DNA of 64,000 nt, from NCBI GenBank assembly GCA_964427535.1, contig CAYRVF010000005.1, positions 1 through 64,000 on the forward strand, given 5' to 3'. This document shows, in pieces, positions 52,581 to 61,393 of this stretch. The translations under genes and the position numbers were made by a program. The notes beneath the pieces were generated by a model, which saw only the letters and a list, made by a program, of their open reading frames with translations, searched no databases and had not been told where the DNA came from. Every line of letters begins with the position of its first letter. Position 1 is the stretch's first letter. Origin of the DNA: CAYRVF01 sp964427535. Its GTDB lineage: Bacteria > Chloroflexota > Ktedonobacteria > Ktedonobacterales > JADMIN01.

Positions 52581-54257
52581 ATGGCGACTGAGGATCAGAC
52601 GTCGGGCGGGCATGCCAGCAGCTACGAGGAAGCACGGCGCACCTTCAGGTGGAGCGTCTCCGACGACTACAACTTCGCGATCGACACGCTCGGACACTGG
52701 GCCGAGGACTCCGAGAAGCTGGCGATGCTGTGGCTTGGCCAGGACGGGCGTGAGGAGCGCTACAGCTTCGTCTACTTCGACGAGCAGAGCAGCCGGGTCG
52801 CACACGCGCTGGAGAAGCTGGGTGTGGGCAAGGGCGAGCGGGTGCTGCTGATGCTGCCGCGCGTGCCAGAGTGGTGGGAGACGATGCTCGGCCTGATGAA
52901 GCTGGGCGCGGTCGGCATACCGTGCACCACGCTGCTGACGCCGAAGGACATTCAGTACCGTGCGGACATCGCCGAAGCCGTCGCGCTCGTCACCGACTCA
53001 GAGGGTGCCGCGAAGATGGCCCAGGTACGCGCGCAGTGCCCGACGATTCGCACGGTGATGGTGGTGGACGAGCTCGGCGCGGAATGTCCCGAGGGGTGCG
53101 TGGGGTATCATCCGACGGTCGACGCCGCCTTGCCGACGTGGTACGGCAGACGCACCCGCAGCGACGATCCGTGCCTCATCTACTTCACCAGCGGCACGGT
53201 TGGCTTCCCCAAGATGGTGCTGCACACGCACGCCAGCTACCCGCTGGGGCACACCGTGGTCACGGGTCGCTACTGGCTCGACCTGACGCCCGACGACCTG
53301 CACTGGAACCTGTCTGAGATGGGTTGGGCGAAGGCGGCCTGGAGCAACTTCTTCGGGCCGTGGGGCAATGGTGCGGCGCTCGTCATTCAGGATGCGCGCG
53401 GCAAGTTTAACGCGAAGGACGTGCTCGACGTGCTCTCAGGCTTCCCGGTCACCTCGTTCTGCGCGCCCCCCACCGTGTACCGTCTGCTCGTTCAGGAGGA
53501 TGTCTCGCGGTACACTTTCCGTGTGCTGCGCTCGTGCGTCGGTGCGGGCGAGCCACTGAATCCTGAGGTGATCGACGCGTGGCGAACGGCGACGGGCCTG
53601 ACCATTCGTGACGGCTACGGGCAGACTGAGACGGTGCTGATCTGCGGCAACTTCCCCGGCATGGAGGTGCGGCCGGGGTCGATGGGTCTGCCCTCGCCGG
53701 GCTTCGACCTATCTGTCATCGATTCGGCGACGGAGCGCGAGCTTGGCCCCAATCAGGAGGGCGATATCGCCGTGCGGGTCAAGCCGGAGCGCCCGCTCGG
53801 CCTCTTCAAGGAGTACTGGCGCAATCCCGAGGCGATGGAGCGCTCATTCATCGGCGACTGGTATCTTACCGGCGACCGCGCCTACCGCGACGCCGACGGC
53901 TATTTCTGGTTCGTCGGCCGCGCGGACGACGTCATCATTTCGGCCGGGTACCGCATCGGTCCGTTTGAGGTGGAGAGCGCGCTAGTGGAGCATCCGGCGG
54001 TGATCGAGGCGGCGGTGGTGGCCAGCCCCGATCCGGTGCGTGGCGAGATCGTCAAAGCGTACGTCATCCTCGCGCCGAGTTATTCGGCGAGCAGCGCGCT
54101 GGCGACCCAACTACAGGAGCACGTCAAGCAGGTCACGGCGCCATACAAGTATCCGCGCGAGATCGAGTTCGTGACCGAGCTGCCCAAGACCATCAGCGGC
54201 AAGATCCGGCGCGTGGAGTTGCGTGAGCGCGAGCAGCAGCGGAAAGCGCAGTCGTGA
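52581..54257 (+). CDS. Acyl-CoA synthetase (AMP-forming), medium-chain/ACSM type
   Basis: A 558-aa ANL-superfamily enzyme that adenylates a carboxylic acid and transfers it to CoA. Motifs: the P-loop-like YFTSGTVGFPKMVLHTH (A3), DGYGQTETVLICGNFPG (A5), WYLTGDRAYRDADGYFWFVG (A7), DDVIISAGYRIGPFEVE (A8) and the catalytic Lys in LPKTISGKIRRVEL (A10) near the C-terminus. SEMGWAKAAWSNFFGPWGNG matches acetyl/propionyl to medium-chain synthetases. Note that the A3 segment has FTSGTVGFPK instead of the common TSGTTGxPK, as in ACSM enzymes. AGGAAGCAGG precedes the ATG at 52581. A GC-rich repeat follows the gene. Confidence 0.93.
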   Translation: MATEDQTSGGHASSYEEARRTFRWSVSDDYNFAIDTLGHWAEDSEKLAMLWLGQDGREERYSFVYFDEQSSRVAHALEKLGVGKGERVLLMLPRVPEWWETMLGLMKLGAVGIPCTTLLTPKDIQYRADIAEAVALVTDSEGAAKMAQVRAQCPTIRTVMVVDELGAECPEGCVGYHPTVDAALPTWYGRRTRSDDPCLIYFTSGTVGFPKMVLHTHASYPLGHTVVTGRYWLDLTPDDLHWNLSEMGWAKAAWSNFFGPWGNGAALVIQDARGKFNAKDVLDVLSGFPVTSFCAPPTVYRLLVQEDVSRYTFRVLRSCVGAGEPLNPEVIDAWRTATGLTIRDGYGQTETVLICGNFPGMEVRPGSMGLPSPGFDLSVIDSATERELGPNQEGDIAVRVKPERPLGLFKEYWRNPEAMERSFIGDWYLTGDRAYRDADGYFWFVGRADDVIISAGYRIGPFEVESALVEHPAVIEAAVVASPDPVRGEIVKAYVILAPSYSASSALATQLQEHVKQVTAPYKYPREIEFVTELPKTISGKIRRVELREREQQRKAQS

Positions 54258-54465
54258 AGGCGGGCGGTCCCCTCCCCCCTGACCTCCTCCCCCGGCTGAC
54301 GCCGAGAGAGGAGGCCTAGCCGGAAGGGACCACCATAGTCGGGACATGTGGCGCCTGGTTGGAGCCTTGACGCGTCCCCGTCTGTGCCCTACACTTGAAA
54401 TACTGCACTCCCGGCTGACCGCAATATCTGCGCGTCGCGGCGCGGGAAACGATGAGGTTTCTCTG

Positions 54466-54834
54466 ATGAGCACAGATACCAACACCAATGCGCAATCTGC
54501 CGCGCCCGCTAGTACACCGGAGCGTGTCTACATACCGATTCCGAAGGCCGGGCCAGGCCAGGGCTACAAGGCTCCCAAGAACACTCAAGATCCGCTTGGC
54601 GGGTTGATCTGGCGCGCGGCCGTTGTCGCCCTCAGCGTTTCTCTGCCGCTTGCCCCAGCGCTGATTTTCTTCATGATTCTGGCATTCTCGAATGCCATCA
54701 AGGACGGCCTGCTGTGGCTGTGGATTCCGATGATTATCTTCATCGAGGCGATCGCGATTCCGGTAGCCATTGGCGTGGGGCGTGAGGCACTTGGAATCTC
54801 TGGCAGTGCTCTGCGCGACCGGGCAGCCTCGTAG
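54466..54834 (+). CDS. Small two-helix membrane protein
   Basis: A 122-aa protein with a polar, Ala/Pro/Thr-rich N-terminus of about 45 residues, then helices AAVVALSVSLPLAPALIFFM and LWLWIPMIIFIEAIAIPVAI. No known domain recognised. ATG 54466 has GATGAGG upstream. It is followed by a strong hairpin. Function unknown. Confidence 0.7.
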   Translation: MSTDTNTNAQSAAPASTPERVYIPIPKAGPGQGYKAPKNTQDPLGGLIWRAAVVALSVSLPLAPALIFFMILAFSNAIKDGLLWLWIPMIIFIEAIAIPVAIGVGREALGISGSALRDRAAS

Positions 54835-54876
54835 CTGAGCAAGGCTCCGCGCAGCCGATATGCTACCTTCCGACAG

Positions 54877-54904
54877 CTCCCCTCACCCTGCACGGTGAGG
54901 GGAG
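54877..54904 (+). terminator. Hairpin terminator after the small membrane protein gene
   Basis: A perfect 11-bp stem (CTCCCCTCACC with its complement) around CTGCAC, then CATTGTTGT, a weak T-rich tail, 43 bases past the stop. It is also similar in composition to the dispersed palindromic repeats. Confidence 0.6.
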
Positions 54905-55043
54905 CATTGTTGTGCGGCCGCGGCACCATCCCACAACGTTCCTCTGGTCGATGCCTGCTCCAAGCTGACGGACTGTGTGCCATACTGTACGCAGGAGCCC
55001 ACGGTGAGATTGCGTGCATCAACAACAGGAACGGGAATGCGCG

Positions 55044-56459
55044 ATGGATATCGTCCATTTCATCCGAGAGGCGCTCTCACGTCCGCCACTCGTCATCAGT
55101 TACAGTGTGAGCCAGGATTTGGCTGCCGCCTTCCCCGAAAAGGCGCTGCTCGAAGGCGAGATGGGCTTTTTCGATGTCGAGTCGTATGCCGCCGCCGGGC
55201 ACTGCACCATCACGCGCAAGGCCGCGGTTCATCCGCAGGCAGTGACCTACTGGCAGCCGCCGGATGTGGAGTTCTACCCAGGGCCGCACAATCCTATGGG
55301 CTGGGCTGGCGGACGTGCGCCCGGAGCGCAGAATGGTGTGGGCGGCGCAAGTGATCAGATTGGCGGCACCACAGACCGCATCAAGAACGCCTGGCTTGAG
55401 GTGACCTGGGAGGACGCGCGGCTCGACGTGCTCATCCTCAGCTTTGGAGAGCACGGGCCGCAGCCTCACTACTGGATCCTCGCGGAGCAAGAAGACGTTG
55501 CTCGGCGCTTTCTCGCCGCGGTCTCACAGTGGAATATGGAGATTCGCGGGGAGATTCTCGTCTTCGAGAATGGCATGTGGCATAAGGACGAGCAGCTGTT
55601 CCGTGCAGTCAAGAGCGCGACCTTCGACACGCTCATCTTACGTGGCGCCCTCAAGCAGGAGATCCGTGATGACGCCCAGGGGTTCTTCGCCGCGCGCGAC
55701 ACATACACCGAGTACGATATCCCCTGGAAGCGCGGCATTCTGTTCGTCGGCCCTCCCGGCAACGGCAAGACCCATACGGTGAAGGCGCTCATCAACTCGC
55801 TGCCGCAGCCATGCCTGTACGTCAAGAACCTGCGCGCGCAACACGGCGTCGACGAGATGTGCATCCGCGCCGTCTTCGACCGTGCCAGGCGTACCGCGCC
55901 GTGTGTGCTCGTGTTTGAAGACCTGGACGCCCAGCTCACATCGCAGAACCGCTCGTTCTTCCTGAACGAGCTGGATGGGTTCGCTACCAATGGCGGCATC
56001 CTCACGCTCGCCACGACGAATCATCCGGAGCGGTTGGACCCCGCTGTGCTCGACCGGCCGAGCCGCTTCGACCGCAAGTATCCCTTCGGGCTGCCTGAGG
56101 TGCCCGAGCGTCACGCATATCTCGCGTTGTGGAACGCGTCGGTCAAGCCCGCGCTCAACCTCACGGAGGAGGGCATCGCCAAGGTGAGCGAGCAGGCGGA
56201 GGGATTCTCGTTCGCGTATCTGAAAGAATTGTGCCTGGCCTCGACGATGCGCTGGCTCGCCACTCCGAAGGACGGTACGATGGATGCCGTCATGCTCGAA
56301 CAGGTGGGGGTATTGCGCGACCAGATGGCAAGCGTGCCGATGCCAGGCGACGAGCCGCCACCTGCGGCTCAGCCGATGCCAGCCGGATTTTATGGAGGTG
56401 GCGGCATGGGGTTTGGACGGCGGCTTGGTCGACAGCCGCACAGCTTCCCTGGTCCGTAA
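55044..56459 (+). CDS. BCS1-like AAA ATPase
   Basis: A 471-aa protein. The N-terminal 190 residues (GFFDVESYAAAGHCTITRKA, DARLDVLILSFGEHGPQPHY) do not match a domain I know. The AAA module has Walker A FVGPPGNGKTHTVKAL (about 234-249), Walker B CVLVFEDLDAQ (about 290), sensor 1 TLATTNHPERLDPAVLDR and the arginine-finger segment RPSRFDRKYPFGLP. The C-terminal tail is Pro/Gly/Met-rich. The arrangement is that of BCS1-type AAA proteins, which remodel or translocate folded proteins. ATG 55044 was chosen over 55014. A membrane protein gene follows after about 200 bases. Confidence 0.87.
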   Translation: MDIVHFIREALSRPPLVISYSVSQDLAAAFPEKALLEGEMGFFDVESYAAAGHCTITRKAAVHPQAVTYWQPPDVEFYPGPHNPMGWAGGRAPGAQNGVGGASDQIGGTTDRIKNAWLEVTWEDARLDVLILSFGEHGPQPHYWILAEQEDVARRFLAAVSQWNMEIRGEILVFENGMWHKDEQLFRAVKSATFDTLILRGALKQEIRDDAQGFFAARDTYTEYDIPWKRGILFVGPPGNGKTHTVKALINSLPQPCLYVKNLRAQHGVDEMCIRAVFDRARRTAPCVLVFEDLDAQLTSQNRSFFLNELDGFATNGGILTLATTNHPERLDPAVLDRPSRFDRKYPFGLPEVPERHAYLALWNASVKPALNLTEEGIAKVSEQAEGFSFAYLKELCLASTMRWLATPKDGTMDAVMLEQVGVLRDQMASVPMPGDEPPPAAQPMPAGFYGGGGMGFGRRLGRQPHSFPGP

Positions 56460-56655
56460 AGGGGGGCACATTCGGCGGAGACTCTGCTGGCTTCCGGTGT
56501 GCCTCGCTTCGTATAGTCGCGTGTGGCGCGACATGTTGACGCGGAGTCCCGTTTCCGGCACAATGGAGCGGCGCCTACTTCCTCCGCGCACGAGGGCCAG
56601 CGCCAGAGGATTCGCGCCTGCGCGAGGTGGCGCTCAGAGCGGAGGCGAGACACGT

Positions 56656-57654
56656 ATGGCACAGTGGCAACCCGGCGACCAGGACCGAACGCCCCTCTCC
56701 GTCAATGTGGGCGAGCTGGAAGAAGAGGAGCCGGTCTCCATCGCGGTTATTTTTCGCGTCGCCGTGCAGTGTGGCGCGATCATGATCGTGCTGTCTCTGG
56801 CGAACCAGGCGTTCACCGTCTACCTGCTGCAGACGCATCTCGCCGCGATTGCCGGGTTCTCTGGCGCCCTGAATATCTACACCGACTGCCTTCTCCACGC
56901 CGCCGTGCCGCAGGCATGCGGTCAGCTTCAGATGCCGGTCGGGCTCACGCAAATGATATGGATGATCGAGGCAGCAAGCATACTCTCCTCGTGGGCCATC
57001 GACGGCATGCTCTTCGTAGCGGGACTACGCGCGGCCGCGATTGTCGGGCGGAAGCGAACCGGCGTGGGCGCCGCGGTGGTGACCGCGCTGTTCGGGGGCA
57101 TCGTCTCGGGGCTCGCGACGATCGTGCTTTACAACACATTTGGGCATGTGGCATCCACGCTGATCGCGGTAGTCATCACGTCGTTCGTGAACACCGCCGC
57201 CCCGGGTTACTCGATTGACATCAACGGACTCATCAGCCAGGCACAGGGTTTTCTCGCGCTGGACCTGACTATCGGGTACATGATCGCGGCGCTGTTCTGG
57301 GGCTTTCTCGGCTCGCTGTTCGGCAAGCATCGGTATGTCCGCGATGTCGCGCGTGCGACGCGTGAGGCGGCGGCGGCCTACGCCCGCAGTGGGTGGGAAG
57401 ACGCGCACCGTCCACCAACGCTCGCGCCGACGTCCTATCCATCGATCTTACCCGAGGAGGGTCCCGTGCCGGTGTATCAGCCGCCTACTCCCGAGGGGTG
57501 GCAAGGTGCCTCGCAGAAGCCGCTGCCACGGTCGGTTCGGCCGCGCACGCTTGCTGACGCGAATCGGCCGCCGTATCCTGGTGTTCCACCCCGCTATCCG
57601 CCTGCCCAGAATCGGCGACCGGGCGGGAATCCCCCGTACCCGCCGGGGCGCTAG
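56656..57654 (+). CDS. Multi-pass membrane protein with proline-rich tail
   Basis: A 332-aa protein with about five membrane helices (AVIFRVAVQCGAIMIVLSLA, MIEAASILSSWAIDGMLFVA, GVGAAVVTALFGGIVSGLAT, FGHVASTLIAVVITSFVNTA, IGYMIAALFWGFLGSLFG). A cytoplasmic tail of about 95 residues is rich in Pro, Tyr and Arg (RPPYPGVPPRYPPAQNRRPG). No family recognised. ATG 56656 has GGAGG ten bases upstream; a longer frame from 56284 overlaps the AAA gene and is not protein-like. Confidence 0.75.
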   Translation: MAQWQPGDQDRTPLSVNVGELEEEEPVSIAVIFRVAVQCGAIMIVLSLANQAFTVYLLQTHLAAIAGFSGALNIYTDCLLHAAVPQACGQLQMPVGLTQMIWMIEAASILSSWAIDGMLFVAGLRAAAIVGRKRTGVGAAVVTALFGGIVSGLATIVLYNTFGHVASTLIAVVITSFVNTAAPGYSIDINGLISQAQGFLALDLTIGYMIAALFWGFLGSLFGKHRYVRDVARATREAAAAYARSGWEDAHRPPTLAPTSYPSILPEEGPVPVYQPPTPEGWQGASQKPLPRSVRPRTLADANRPPYPGVPPRYPPAQNRRPGGNPPYPPGR

Positions 57655-57725
57655 CTCTCCTAGCGGCCTACATACCCCGCGCACTTCGATGAGTGTATGT
57701 TGCTCTATTGCGATGTAGAATTACG

Positions 57726-57756
57726 TTGACCTCTGCCAATATACTGTATACAGTAT
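57726..57756 (+). promoter_or_regulatory. Promoter with overlapping operator palindrome, GntR gene
   Basis: TTGACC (57726-57731), 17 bases, TACAGT (57749-57754). A perfect 16-bp palindrome, ATACTGTATACAGTAT (57741-57756), covers the spacer end and the -10. Its place just before a GntR-family gene suggests autoregulation by that protein, which often binds short palindromes of this kind. Confidence 0.65.
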
Positions 57757-57777
57757 CCGAAAACGAAGGAGGCCGCG

Positions 57778-58440
57778 ATGCCGCTTCCACAGACACTCCC
57801 TCGGCTGGAACGCCAGTGCCTCGCCGACATTGCCTACGCTCGGCTGCGCGGGTGGATTCTCGATGGCACGCTCGCGGCGGGCGAGGCGTTGCGCGATGAA
57901 TCGCTCGCGGCCGCCCTCGGCATGAGCCGGACGCCGGTGCGTGAAGCGTTGCAGCGGCTGGAAAACGAGGGACTCGTGCTGACCTCGGCCGCGCGCCGCA
58001 CCTATGTGAGCCCGGTCAGCCTGAAGCAGGCGCGCGAGATCTACCCTATCGTATCCACATTGGAGTCGATGGCCGCGCGAGGTGCGCTTGGCGCGATGAA
58101 CGCCGCCGAGCTGCGCCGAATGCGCGCCGCGAATGACCGGCTGGCCGAGGCGTTGCGGGCCGGGGATGCACAGGCGGCGACCGAGGCGGATATGGCGGTG
58201 CATTCCGCGTTCATCGCGCGCTGCGGCAACGACGAGCTCGCCCGACTGCTCACAGAGATGAAATCCAAAGTGATTCGGCTGGAGCATGCGTTCTGGGGGG
58301 CGGCCGATCGGTCGCCATCGGTGCGCGATCACGACGAGCTGATCGACGCGTTCGCCCGCGGCGATATCGATGCGGCGCTGGCGGTGCTGGCGCGTAACTG
58401 GGAGCGTGGCCTCGCATGGGTCACGACAGGACACGAGTAG
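57778..58440 (+). CDS. GntR family regulator, FadR (FCD) subfamily
   Basis: A 220-aa repressor. The winged helix (about 15-80) shows AYARLRGWILDGTLAAGEAL, DESLAAALGMSRTPVREALQ and LENEGLVLTSAARRTYVSPV. The FCD ligand domain (about 90-215) has EIYPIVSTLESMAARGAL and metal-site residues Asp in ATEADMAVHSAFIARCGN (with His) and His in SVRDHDELIDAFARGD. Such regulators respond to small carboxylates. AAGGAGG lies upstream of the ATG. A 16-bp palindrome covers its promoter. It is followed 19 bases later by an EamA transporter gene in the same direction. Confidence 0.93.
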   Translation: MPLPQTLPRLERQCLADIAYARLRGWILDGTLAAGEALRDESLAAALGMSRTPVREALQRLENEGLVLTSAARRTYVSPVSLKQAREIYPIVSTLESMAARGALGAMNAAELRRMRAANDRLAEALRAGDAQAATEADMAVHSAFIARCGNDELARLLTEMKSKVIRLEHAFWGAADRSPSVRDHDELIDAFARGDIDAALAVLARNWERGLAWVTTGHE

Positions 58441-58459
58441 GCGGAAGGGTGACCACGCG

Positions 58460-59410
58460 ATGCGCGTACGCGAATATACCGTGCTCTTCAGCCTCGCGCT
58501 GATCTGGGGGGCTTCGTTCTTCTTCATCAAGATCGGTGTGCGTGAGGTCTCGCCCGCGACGGTCGTGGCGGGACGGCTGGCGTGCTCATTGCTCACGCTG
58601 GGCGCGGTGATCGCTTTCAAGCCCGAATTGATCGCAGGGTGGCGGAGCTATTGGCGTCTGGCCGTCGTCACGGCGGTCGTCAACTTTGTGTTGCCGTATC
58701 TGCTGATCTCCTGGGGCGAGACGCGCATCGAAAGCGGCACGGCGTCGATTCTCAACGCGACGACGCCGCTATTCACAGTGCTACTGGCGAACTGGTGGGT
58801 TGGCGTGGGCTACGAGGCGCTGACGACGCGGCGAGCGGTGGGGGTTGTCGTCGGGTTTGTGGGCGTTGCCATACTCATTGGGCCGTTGGCGTTCAACTTC
58901 GCTGGTCATGGTGCGGCGGGCATCCTTGGCGATCTCGCGGTGCTGGTGGCGGCCATCGCATATGGATTCGGCGCGCTGTTCAGCAAGGGATTCGCGGGGT
59001 CGGCGCCACTTGTCGGCCCATTTCTGCCGCAGGTGGTCTCGCTGAGTCTCGTGCTGCCGATAGCGCTGCTGTGGTCGCCGCCGACGCATCTGCCCTCGGC
59101 CGCGGCAATCGGCGCGATCGCCACACTGGGTGCCGTCGGCACCGGCGTCGCATACCTGCTCTACTTCTGGCTGATCGAGCATGTCGGCGCGACACGCACG
59201 ACGCTCGTGACGTATCTTCTGCCATGTACGGCGCTGGTGTGGGGCGTGCTGCTGCTGGGTGAGCACGTCGCGTGGAACGCGGTTGTGGGGCTGGTATTCG
59301 TGCTGCTCGGCACGATGGTGACGAACGGCACGCTTGATACCTGGGCCTCCCGTCTGCTGCGCCGTGCGCGCCCGGCGGTCGTCAACGTCGATACGGGCAT
59401 GAAGAAGTAG
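58460..59410 (+). CDS. EamA (DMT) family permease
   Basis: A 316-aa ten-helix drug/metabolite transporter with two EamA halves. The first half opens FSLALIWGASFFFIKIGVRE, with LISWGETRIESGTASILNAT at its end; the second half includes LVAAIAYGFGALFSKGFAG and YLLYFWLIEHVGATRTTLVT. These proteins usually export amino acids or related metabolites. ATG 58460 was chosen with GGAAGGGTGA upstream, 19 bases after the GntR gene; a frame open from 58370 overlaps that gene. Probably in an operon controlled by the GntR protein. Confidence 0.9.
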   Translation: MRVREYTVLFSLALIWGASFFFIKIGVREVSPATVVAGRLACSLLTLGAVIAFKPELIAGWRSYWRLAVVTAVVNFVLPYLLISWGETRIESGTASILNATTPLFTVLLANWWVGVGYEALTTRRAVGVVVGFVGVAILIGPLAFNFAGHGAAGILGDLAVLVAAIAYGFGALFSKGFAGSAPLVGPFLPQVVSLSLVLPIALLWSPPTHLPSAAAIGAIATLGAVGTGVAYLLYFWLIEHVGATRTTLVTYLLPCTALVWGVLLLGEHVAWNAVVGLVFVLLGTMVTNGTLDTWASRLLRRARPAVVNVDTGMKK

Positions 59411-59479
59411 GGCGAGACACCTTCTGACGGTAGCAGGCGCCCGAGACGGCTGCCGAGTTGGACTAGATGGAGAAAGACG

Positions 59480-60043
59480 ATGAAACCCGCGGTGCTCGTC
59501 ATCGACGTGCAGAATGAGTATTTCGCGCCGCATGGGAAGTGGGTCTTGCCGGATGGCGAGCGCGCGCTCGTTCAGATTCAGCGGCTGCTGGGCGCCGCTC
59601 GCCAAGAGGGCATCCCGGTATATCACATCACGCATGAGGCGCTGAGCAGCGCGTCACCGGTCTTCCGTCCCGGCTCGGTCAACGTGGAGATGTATCCGGA
59701 GATCGAGATTGGCGAGGGTGAGCGGCGCATCGTCAAGCACTTTCCGGGGTCGTTTCGCGAGACTCCGCTTGAGGCGTATCTGCGGCAGGACGGCGTCGAC
59801 ACGGTGGTCATCAGCGGGTATATGACACAGATGTGCTGCGATACCACCACCCGACAGGCGCGGGAGCGTGGACTCGACGTGCTCTTCTCGACGGACGCGA
59901 CGGCCGCCCGCGATCTCAGCCTGAACGGCGAGGTCGTGCCGCATACCCGCATTCACGAGACGACGCTCGCGGTGATGACGCAGTTCGCCTCGGTGCTGCC
60001 GACAGAGAAGATCCTCGCGGCACTCGCCAGGGGGAGCAAGTAG
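59480..60043 (+). CDS. Isochorismatase-family cysteine hydrolase
   Basis: A 187-aa hydrolase. The triad is Asp8 in AVLVIDVQNEYFAPHGKWVL, Lys in RRIVKHFPGSF (about 84) and Cys in VISGYMTQMCCDTTTRQARE (about 118-119, two adjacent Cys). The rest follows the family (GLDVLFSTDATAARDL). It lacks the nicotinamidase marks seen in the pncA product. Such enzymes act on isochorismate, N-carbamoyl compounds or amides. GGAGAAAGACG precedes the ATG. It is the third gene in the GntR unit, 69 bases after the EamA gene. Confidence 0.9.
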   Translation: MKPAVLVIDVQNEYFAPHGKWVLPDGERALVQIQRLLGAARQEGIPVYHITHEALSSASPVFRPGSVNVEMYPEIEIGEGERRIVKHFPGSFRETPLEAYLRQDGVDTVVISGYMTQMCCDTTTRQARERGLDVLFSTDATAARDLSLNGEVVPHTRIHETTLAVMTQFASVLPTEKILAALARGSK

Positions 60044-60152
60044 CGCGTATCGACGTACGGAGGCGGTGATACCAGACGCTTGCAGGGACGTGTTGTCGGA
60101 GCCGCCCGACAATGGCGACGTAACAGAGAGCAACGAAGAGAGGACCCGGCGT

Positions 60153-61118
60153 GTGACCATGAATGCCTCGTCTGTCCCAGCCAGGGAGAGCCTCTCGGTG
60201 CGGTCCGTTCGTCCGGCGGCGTCGCACCTGCGGGTGTATCTGGCGTTGGCGCTCGGCGTGCTCTGCCTCGCGTTCTCGCCGATTCTGACACGCTGGTCGG
60301 CTGTGCCTGGGCCGGTTTCGGCGCTCTATCGGATGGTTATCGCGATGGTGGTTCTGGCCATGCCCTTCGGCCGCAGCGTCCGGAAGATGCATGCTCCTGT
60401 CGGGTGGCGGCCGTGGCTGATCGCCGTGGCCGCAGGCGTCTTCTTCGCGCTTGACCTGGCGTTATGGAACACCTCGCTCTTTCACACGACCGCCGCGAAC
60501 TCGACGCTGCTGGACAACGACGCGCCGATACTTGTCGGCCTCGGCGCGATAGTGCTCTATGCCGAGCGGCCCGGCCGATCTTACTGGCTGGGCCTCGGGC
60601 TAGCGCTGCTGGGGATGGGCGTGATCGTCGGCGAGGACATGCTAGCGCACCCTGGCTTCGGCGCGGGCGATGCGCTGGCGCTGCTCGCGGGCGCCTTCTA
60701 CGGCGCGTCGATGCTGCTCACGCAGCGGGTGCGCGCGTCACTTAGCGCGCTCGCCACGCTATACATTGGCAGCGTGACGGGCTTTGTGCTGCTGCTCGGC
60801 TACTGCATCGTCACGCGTACGGCGCTCGTCGGGTTCTCGCTTCAATCGTATCTGGCGCTACTCGCGCTGGGGCTGGTGACGCAGGTGGTAGGATGGCTCG
60901 CGGTGAACTACGCACTGGGACACCTGCCCGCCTCGGTCGTCTCGGTGACGCTGATCGGGCAGCCGGTGCTGGCGGCGGTGCTCGCGGTGCCGCTGCTGGG
61001 CGAGGCGCTGGGTCTGCGCCAAGTGGCCGGTGGTCTGATCGCCCTCAGCGGCATCTATCTGGTCAATCGGGGCTTCGGCCGAAAGCTGGCGGCGCAGCGC
61101 TCCGGTCCCGCGACGTAG
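60153..61118 (+). CDS. EamA (DMT) family permease, second in the cluster
   Basis: A 321-aa ten-helix transporter: YLALALGVLCLAFSPILTRW, FFALDLALWNTSLFHTTAAN, ALLAGAFYGASMLLTQRV, VVGWLAVNYALGHLPASVVS and VLAAVLAVPLLGEALGLRQV. This is the YedA/RhaT-like EamA layout. GTG 60153 has AGAGGA eight bases upstream; ATG 60159 is the alternative. It follows the hydrolase gene by 109 bases. Two different exporters around one hydrolase and a regulator suggest handling of one metabolite class, which is inference. Confidence 0.9.
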   Translation: MTMNASSVPARESLSVRSVRPAASHLRVYLALALGVLCLAFSPILTRWSAVPGPVSALYRMVIAMVVLAMPFGRSVRKMHAPVGWRPWLIAVAAGVFFALDLALWNTSLFHTTAANSTLLDNDAPILVGLGAIVLYAERPGRSYWLGLGLALLGMGVIVGEDMLAHPGFGAGDALALLAGAFYGASMLLTQRVRASLSALATLYIGSVTGFVLLLGYCIVTRTALVGFSLQSYLALLALGLVTQVVGWLAVNYALGHLPASVVSVTLIGQPVLAAVLAVPLLGEALGLRQVAGGLIALSGIYLVNRGFGRKLAAQRSGPAT

Positions 61119-61143
61119 TCTGCGCTCTAACGGGAACTGACGG

Positions 61144-61182
61144 AAAAAAAGATGACGCCCGAAGCGAAAGGCTTCGGGCGTC
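61144..61182 (-). terminator. Terminator of the 5S rRNA gene
   Basis: On the minus strand GACGCCCGAAGC-ctttc-GCTTCGGGCGTC (12-bp perfect stem) followed by ATC and seven T. It lies about 20 bases after the 5S 3' end and could also stop rightward reading into it. Confidence 0.92.
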
Positions 61183-61200
61183 TCTCACATGTCTGCGCGC

Positions 61201-61328
61201 GGGGGAACCGGCAACGTCCTATTGTCCCACAGGGCTTCCCCTGCAGTATCGTCGGGGCTGGAGGGCTTAACGACCGTGTTCGGGATGGGAACGGGTGGAA
61301 CCCCTCCGCTACAGTCACCAGCTCCCCC
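61201..61328 (-). rRNA. 5S ribosomal RNA (solitary)
   Basis: The minus strand reads a 5S rRNA: the conserved loop segment CCCATCCCGAACACGG with GTCGTTAAGCCC, and complementary ends GGGGGAGC and GTTCCCCC that form helix I, extended by an outer GCGCGC pairing. Mature ends are approximate (about 118-128 bases). No 23S or 16S sequence is on either side: the right flank is a promoter and then a gap, and the left is the terminator. Confidence 0.95.
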
Positions 61329-61364
61329 GCGCGCACAAACGCGAGTGTCATAAGCGACTTTTGC

Positions 61365-61393
61365 AGTATGCCCTACATTTTGCGCGCTGTCAA
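61365..61393 (-). promoter_or_regulatory. Promoter of the 5S rRNA gene
   Basis: On the minus strand TTGACA (61388-61393), exactly 17 bases, CATACT (61365-61370). Start near 61358, about 30 bases before the mature 5S 5' end. Confidence 0.75.
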
